The notes under the pieces were generated by a model, which had not been told where the DNA came from, searched no databases, and saw nothing but the letters and a program-made list of their open reading frames with translations. The translations under genes and the position numbers were made by a program. A stretch of DNA of 8,592 nt, from the NCBI GenBank assembly GCA_945946715.1, contig CAMEWU010000098.1:1-8592 (forward strand). Direction: 5' to 3'. Origin of the DNA: an uncultured Clostridium sp. (lineage in GTDB: Bacteria > Bacillota > Clostridia > Lachnospirales > Lachnospiraceae). Positions 6,112-8,592 of the stretch are shown one piece after another (the stretch's first letter is position 1; each line of letters begins with the position of its first letter).

Positions 6112-6450
6112 TTAATAAGACATTTCACTCATAATTTCAGCAAACAATGCTCCACCCATTGCAAGATTTACAATTAATACGATAAGTGAAATCACAATAC
6201 CGACAATACCTAAAATCATACCAACAGTAGCCATGGTATTCTTATCCCCGGTATCTTTCTTCAATGAGCAAGTTAAAATTATACTGATAATACCTGTCAC
6301 AATACCAACACTACCACAACAGCCTAATAACAGAGAAGCAATACCAAGAATTAAAGAAGCAATTGCTTTGCCAGGTGTCTTTGGTTTCTCAGATACTGTA
6401 GTTGTATCTGCTGTCTCAACTATTACATTTTCATTATCCATATTATCCAT
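6112..6450 (-). CDS. DUF4190-like small membrane protein
   Basis: A 112-aa protein with a polar, Thr/Glu-rich N-terminal tail of about 28 residues, then two hydrophobic hairpin segments (about 29-60 and 75-98) joined by a charged loop (KKDTGDKNT). The Gly-rich repeats AIASLILGIASLLLG and GMILGIVGIVISLIVL are the pattern of DUF4190, a widespread two-helix membrane family of unknown function. A CC pair lies in the first helix (residues 44-45). There is no signal peptide cleavage site. The start ATG has GGAGG 8 bases upstream; a second in-frame Met at residue 4 is a less likely start. It follows the DUF4250 gene by 29 bp and precedes a terminator, so it is the last gene of a two-gene unit. Function unknown. 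Confidence 0.85.
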   Translation of the reverse strand: MDNMDNENVIVETADTTTVSEKPKTPGKAIASLILGIASLLLGCCGSVGIVTGIISIILTCSLKKDTGDKNTMATVGMILGIVGIVISLIVLIVNLAMGGALFAEIMSEMSY

Positions 6451-6479
6451 TTTTCTACCTCCACTTATTCATGAATTCT

Positions 6480-6665
6480 TTATACAAAGCGGTTTATTTC
6501 CGCATTATATACATAATGAATCTTATCCAATTCGTCTTCCAATACCTGCCGATTCACATTCATATCCTCACACAAAGCATCTAAAGATGGATAAAAATCT
6601 CTTAATTTTGTATTAACTACGCTTAAAAGTATCATTGGCTCTTTGGGCAATTGTTCAAACGACAT
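6480..6665 (-). CDS. DUF4250 domain-containing protein
   Basis: A 61-aa soluble protein that matches DUF4250 over its whole length. The family core LPKEPMILLSVVNTKLRDFY runs from residue 6, followed by a short predicted helix-turn-helix-like stretch (SLDALCEDMNVNRQVLEDELDKI) and an aromatic end (YVYNAEINRF). The family is common in Lachnospiraceae and other Clostridia and has no known function; the second half could form a small helical DNA- or protein-binding fold, which is inference. The start ATG is preceded by AAGGAAGG. It appears to have its own promoter (6690-6718) and leads the unit with the DUF4190 gene. Confidence 0.88.
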   Translation of the reverse strand: MSFEQLPKEPMILLSVVNTKLRDFYPSLDALCEDMNVNRQVLEDELDKIHYVYNAEINRFV

Positions 6666-6689
6666 ATTAACCGCCTTCCTTTTCGAATG

Positions 6690-6718
6690 ATTATATCAAT
6701 TATTTTCCAGAATGAAAA
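6690..6718 (-). promoter_or_regulatory. Predicted sigma-A promoter of the DUF4250-DUF4190 unit
   Basis: On the minus strand, a perfect -10 TATAAT (6690-6695), a 17-bp spacer, and a weaker -35 TTTTCA (6713-6718, 4 of 6). It lies in the 68-bp gap after citrate synthase, 24 bp before the DUF4250 start. No terminator is visible after citrate synthase, so some read-through from upstream is possible. Confidence 0.6.
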
Positions 6719-6733
6719 GTCCTATCTAAAATA

Positions 6734-8095
6734 TTATCGTTCGCTCATTGGAACATACTCTTTCATCGGTGCTACTGATTTATATGCCGGGCGGATAATC
6801 TTGCCCTGATTAATCAATTCCTCCATACGGTGTGCACTCCATCCTGCCATTCTTGCAATTGCAAAAATTGGTGTATATAATTCCGTCGGCAAATCAAGCA
6901 TACTATATACGAAACCACTATAGAAATCCACATTTGCACTGACTCCTTTATAGATCTGTCGTTCTTCTGCAATGACTTCCGGTGCTAATCGTTCCACCAT
7001 GGCATATAATGCATATTCTTCTGTGCGATTCTTTTCAACAGAAAGCTTTTCAACAAACCGATGTAGAATCTTTGCTCTCGGATCAGAAATAGAGTAAACA
7101 GCATGACCCATACCATAAATCAATCCTTGATGGTCAAAGGCCTTCTTGTTCAACAAATCTCTCAAATACTGCTTAACGGCTGCTTCATCCGTCCAGTCCT
7201 TCACCTGTTCTTTCATATCCTCGAACATTTTTACCACTTTAATATTCGCGCCTCCATGTTTAGGTCCTTTTAAGGAACCTAAGGAAGCTGCAATACAAGA
7301 ATAGGTATCTGTACCAGAGGAAGTTACAACATGAGTAGTAAAAGTAGAATTATTACCCCCTCCATGCTCCGCATGAAGTACCAGTGCCAGATCTAAGATT
7401 CTTGCCTCCAATTCCGTATACTTACTGTCTGCCCGAAGCAGATACAGAATATTTTCGGCTGTGGATAATTCCGGCTGCGGCACATGAATAAACAGACTTT
7501 GTCCATCATGATAATGCTTATATGCCTGATATCCATATACAGAAATAATCGGCACTAATGCTGTCAACTGTAAGCACTGGCGAAGTACATTAGGCAAGGA
7601 TGTATCATCTGCCCGGTCATCGTAAGCGTACAGTGTCAACACACTTCTTGCCAACGTATTCATCATATCCGGACTAGGTGCTTTCATAATAATATCACGT
7701 ACAAAGCTAGTTGGAAGGGAACGATATTCCGCCAGCAAATCTGTTAACTGCTTCAACTCCGAGTGAGTCGGTAACTGTCCAAATATTAACAGATATAACG
7801 TTTCTTCATATCCTAAACGATTCTCTTTAATAAAACCATCTACAATATCTTCAATGTCAACTCCCTGGTAAAACAGTTTTCCCTCACAAGGAACCATCTC
7901 ACAATCTACTGTCGTATAAGACTGAATCTTGGAAACATCTGTCAGTCCTGTAAGGACACCTTTTCCATTAATATCACGCAAACCACGTTTTACTTCATAC
8001 TTCACATATAATTCCGGATCTATCGTACCATTCTTTTTGCAAAGTTCTGCTAAATCTACTAACTCTTTGGTAATATCTGAAAAACTACCCTGCAT
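6734..8095 (-). CDS. Citrate synthase (citrate/2-methylcitrate synthase family)
   Basis: A 453-aa citrate synthase, which condenses acetyl-CoA with oxaloacetate to give citrate in the cytoplasm. Some family members accept propionyl-CoA, and sequence alone does not exclude that here. The catalytic residues are in place: His280 in GPKHGGAN, His331 in GMGHAVY with the oxaloacetate-binding DPR at 338-340, and Asp390 in NVDFYSG. The upstream His pair is in HAEHGGGNNSTF (241-252), where the more usual sequence is HAEH or HADH followed by N-(A/C)-S-T. The GHAV form is also found in eukaryotic enzymes, so it is not a defect. At 453 aa it is longer than the roughly 370-aa CitZ/PrpC type; the extra length is mostly an N-terminal extension. 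The start has AGGAG 9 bases upstream. It follows the sirtuin gene by 18 bp and is probably co-transcribed. No aconitase or isocitrate dehydrogenase gene is nearby; glutamate synthesis is a plausible use in an anaerobe. Confidence 0.95.
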   Translation of the reverse strand: MQGSFSDITKELVDLAELCKKNGTIDPELYVKYEVKRGLRDINGKGVLTGLTDVSKIQSYTTVDCEMVPCEGKLFYQGVDIEDIVDGFIKENRLGYEETLYLLIFGQLPTHSELKQLTDLLAEYRSLPTSFVRDIIMKAPSPDMMNTLARSVLTLYAYDDRADDTSLPNVLRQCLQLTALVPIISVYGYQAYKHYHDGQSLFIHVPQPELSTAENILYLLRADSKYTELEARILDLALVLHAEHGGGNNSTFTTHVVTSSGTDTYSCIAASLGSLKGPKHGGANIKVVKMFEDMKEQVKDWTDEAAVKQYLRDLLNKKAFDHQGLIYGMGHAVYSISDPRAKILHRFVEKLSVEKNRTEEYALYAMVERLAPEVIAEERQIYKGVSANVDFYSGFVYSMLDLPTELYTPIFAIARMAGWSAHRMEELINQGKIIRPAYKSVAPMKEYVPMSER

Positions 8096-8113
8096 ACAAT
8101 CACTCCTTTTACT

Positions 8114-8592
8114 TTATATGTTGGCAAACACTTTTCCAATACTATCCTGAATAACAATATCTGCCTGCCGGTCTCTTGGGGTTGGTGCTTTATTAATCAC
8201 TACCAGACATTTCCCCTGAAAATAATCAATCATACCTGCTGCCGGATATACAACTAATGAAGTACCTCCAATAATTAAAACTTCTGCATGGCGAATATAA
8301 TTAACTGCCTTTTGAATCGTATGATTGTCCAACCCCTCTTCATACAAAACTACATCCGGCTTTACAATTCCACCACAGCTACATTTTGGAACTCCTTCAG
8401 ACTGAATAATATAATTCAAATCATAAAACTTATGGCATCGTTCACAATAATTTCGATGAATAGATCCGTGTAATTCTAATACTTCCTTACTACCTGCCAT
8501 CTGATGCAGACTCTCTATATTCTGCGTACTTCCAGCCGTTACATGTCCTTCCTGCTCCAATTCAGCCAGACGGATATGAGCGGTATTGGGTT
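8114..8592 (-). CDS. Sir2-family NAD-dependent protein deacylase, C-terminal part (cut by window edge)
   Basis: About 158 codons are visible; the frame is open to the right edge, so the N-terminus (including the GAGxS NAD motif) is missing. Sirtuins remove acyl groups from lysine using NAD, releasing nicotinamide and O-acyl-ADP-ribose. Visible features: PNTAHIRLAELE; the NAD-site motif TQNIESLHQ (about 8503-8527); the catalytic His in LELHGS (8468-8470); four zinc cysteines as CERC and CSC; KPDVVLYEEGLD; and the late NAD motif GGTSLVVYPAAG. Most sirtuins have TQNID, preceded by two hydrophobic residues and followed by a residue other than Ser. Here Asp is replaced by Glu and the preceding pair is Gly-Ser, which could affect activity. 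An in-frame TTG at 8558-8560 is not the true start, because the homology continues upstream of it. The citrate synthase gene follows by 18 bp. Confidence 0.92.
   Translation of the reverse strand, partial: PNTAHIRLAELEQEGHVTAGSTQNIESLHQMAGSKEVLELHGSIHRNYCERCHKFYDLNYIIQSEGVPKCSCGGIVKPDVVLYEEGLDNHTIQKAVNYIRHAEVLIIGGTSLVVYPAAGMIDYFQGKCLVVINKAPTPRDRQADIVIQDSIGKVFANI

Noticed and set aside
6734..8095. GHAVY in citrate synthase as a missing active-site Arg
   Set aside because: Eukaryotic citrate synthases also have GHAV, and the oxaloacetate-binding Arg of the DPR motif is present.
8114..8560. A complete short Sir2 protein starting at TTG 8560
   Set aside because: Sir2 homology (PNTAHIRLAE) continues upstream in the same frame to the window edge, so the gene is cut off there, not short.

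Overview
The window looks like ordinary chromosome from a low-GC anaerobic Firmicute, most likely a Lachnospiraceae-type Clostridium relative. Grounds: AT-rich DNA, strong AGGAGG-type ribosome binding sites, a perfect HrcA/CIRCE heat-shock operator, DUF4250 and DUF4190 genes, and a clostridial-type sirtuin and citrate synthase. This placement is inferred from gene families, not from a marker gene. All ten genes lie on the minus strand. I see no tRNA, rRNA, CRISPR array, transposase, phage gene or attachment site, and no gene-free stretch longer than about 225 bp.

In transcription order (right to left): (1) A Sir2-family deacylase, cut off at the right edge, is followed 18 bp later by a citrate synthase. 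(2) A two-gene unit encodes a 61-aa DUF4250 protein and a 112-aa DUF4190 membrane protein. It has its own sigma-A-like promoter and ends in a clear intrinsic terminator. (3) clpB has a near-consensus promoter with a perfect CIRCE element just upstream. It is followed, with no visible terminator, by a macrodomain ADP-ribose hydrolase, a TraX-family membrane protein, an unrecognised 103-aa protein and a TetR-family regulator. A strong terminator overlaps the tetR stop codon. (4) plsC, an acyl-acylglycerophosphate acyltransferase, is followed by the start of an acyl carrier protein gene that runs off the left edge.

How the genes may work together: ClpB is the heat-shock disaggregase under HrcA control, and the genes behind it may be partly co-expressed by read-through. 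The sirtuin produces O-acyl-ADP-ribose, which macrodomain enzymes of the type found here hydrolyse, so the window holds two steps of one NAD-linked deacylation route, although not in one operon. The sirtuin is paired with an acetyl-CoA-consuming citrate synthase. PlsC plus a discrete ACP points to a lipid or special fatty-acyl locus continuing to the left.

I found no convincing new system. The points most worth a second look are the CIRCE position and possible heat-shock read-through, the changed NAD-site motif of the sirtuin, the ACP/PlsC pair at the left edge, and a 17-bp palindrome in the plsC leader.
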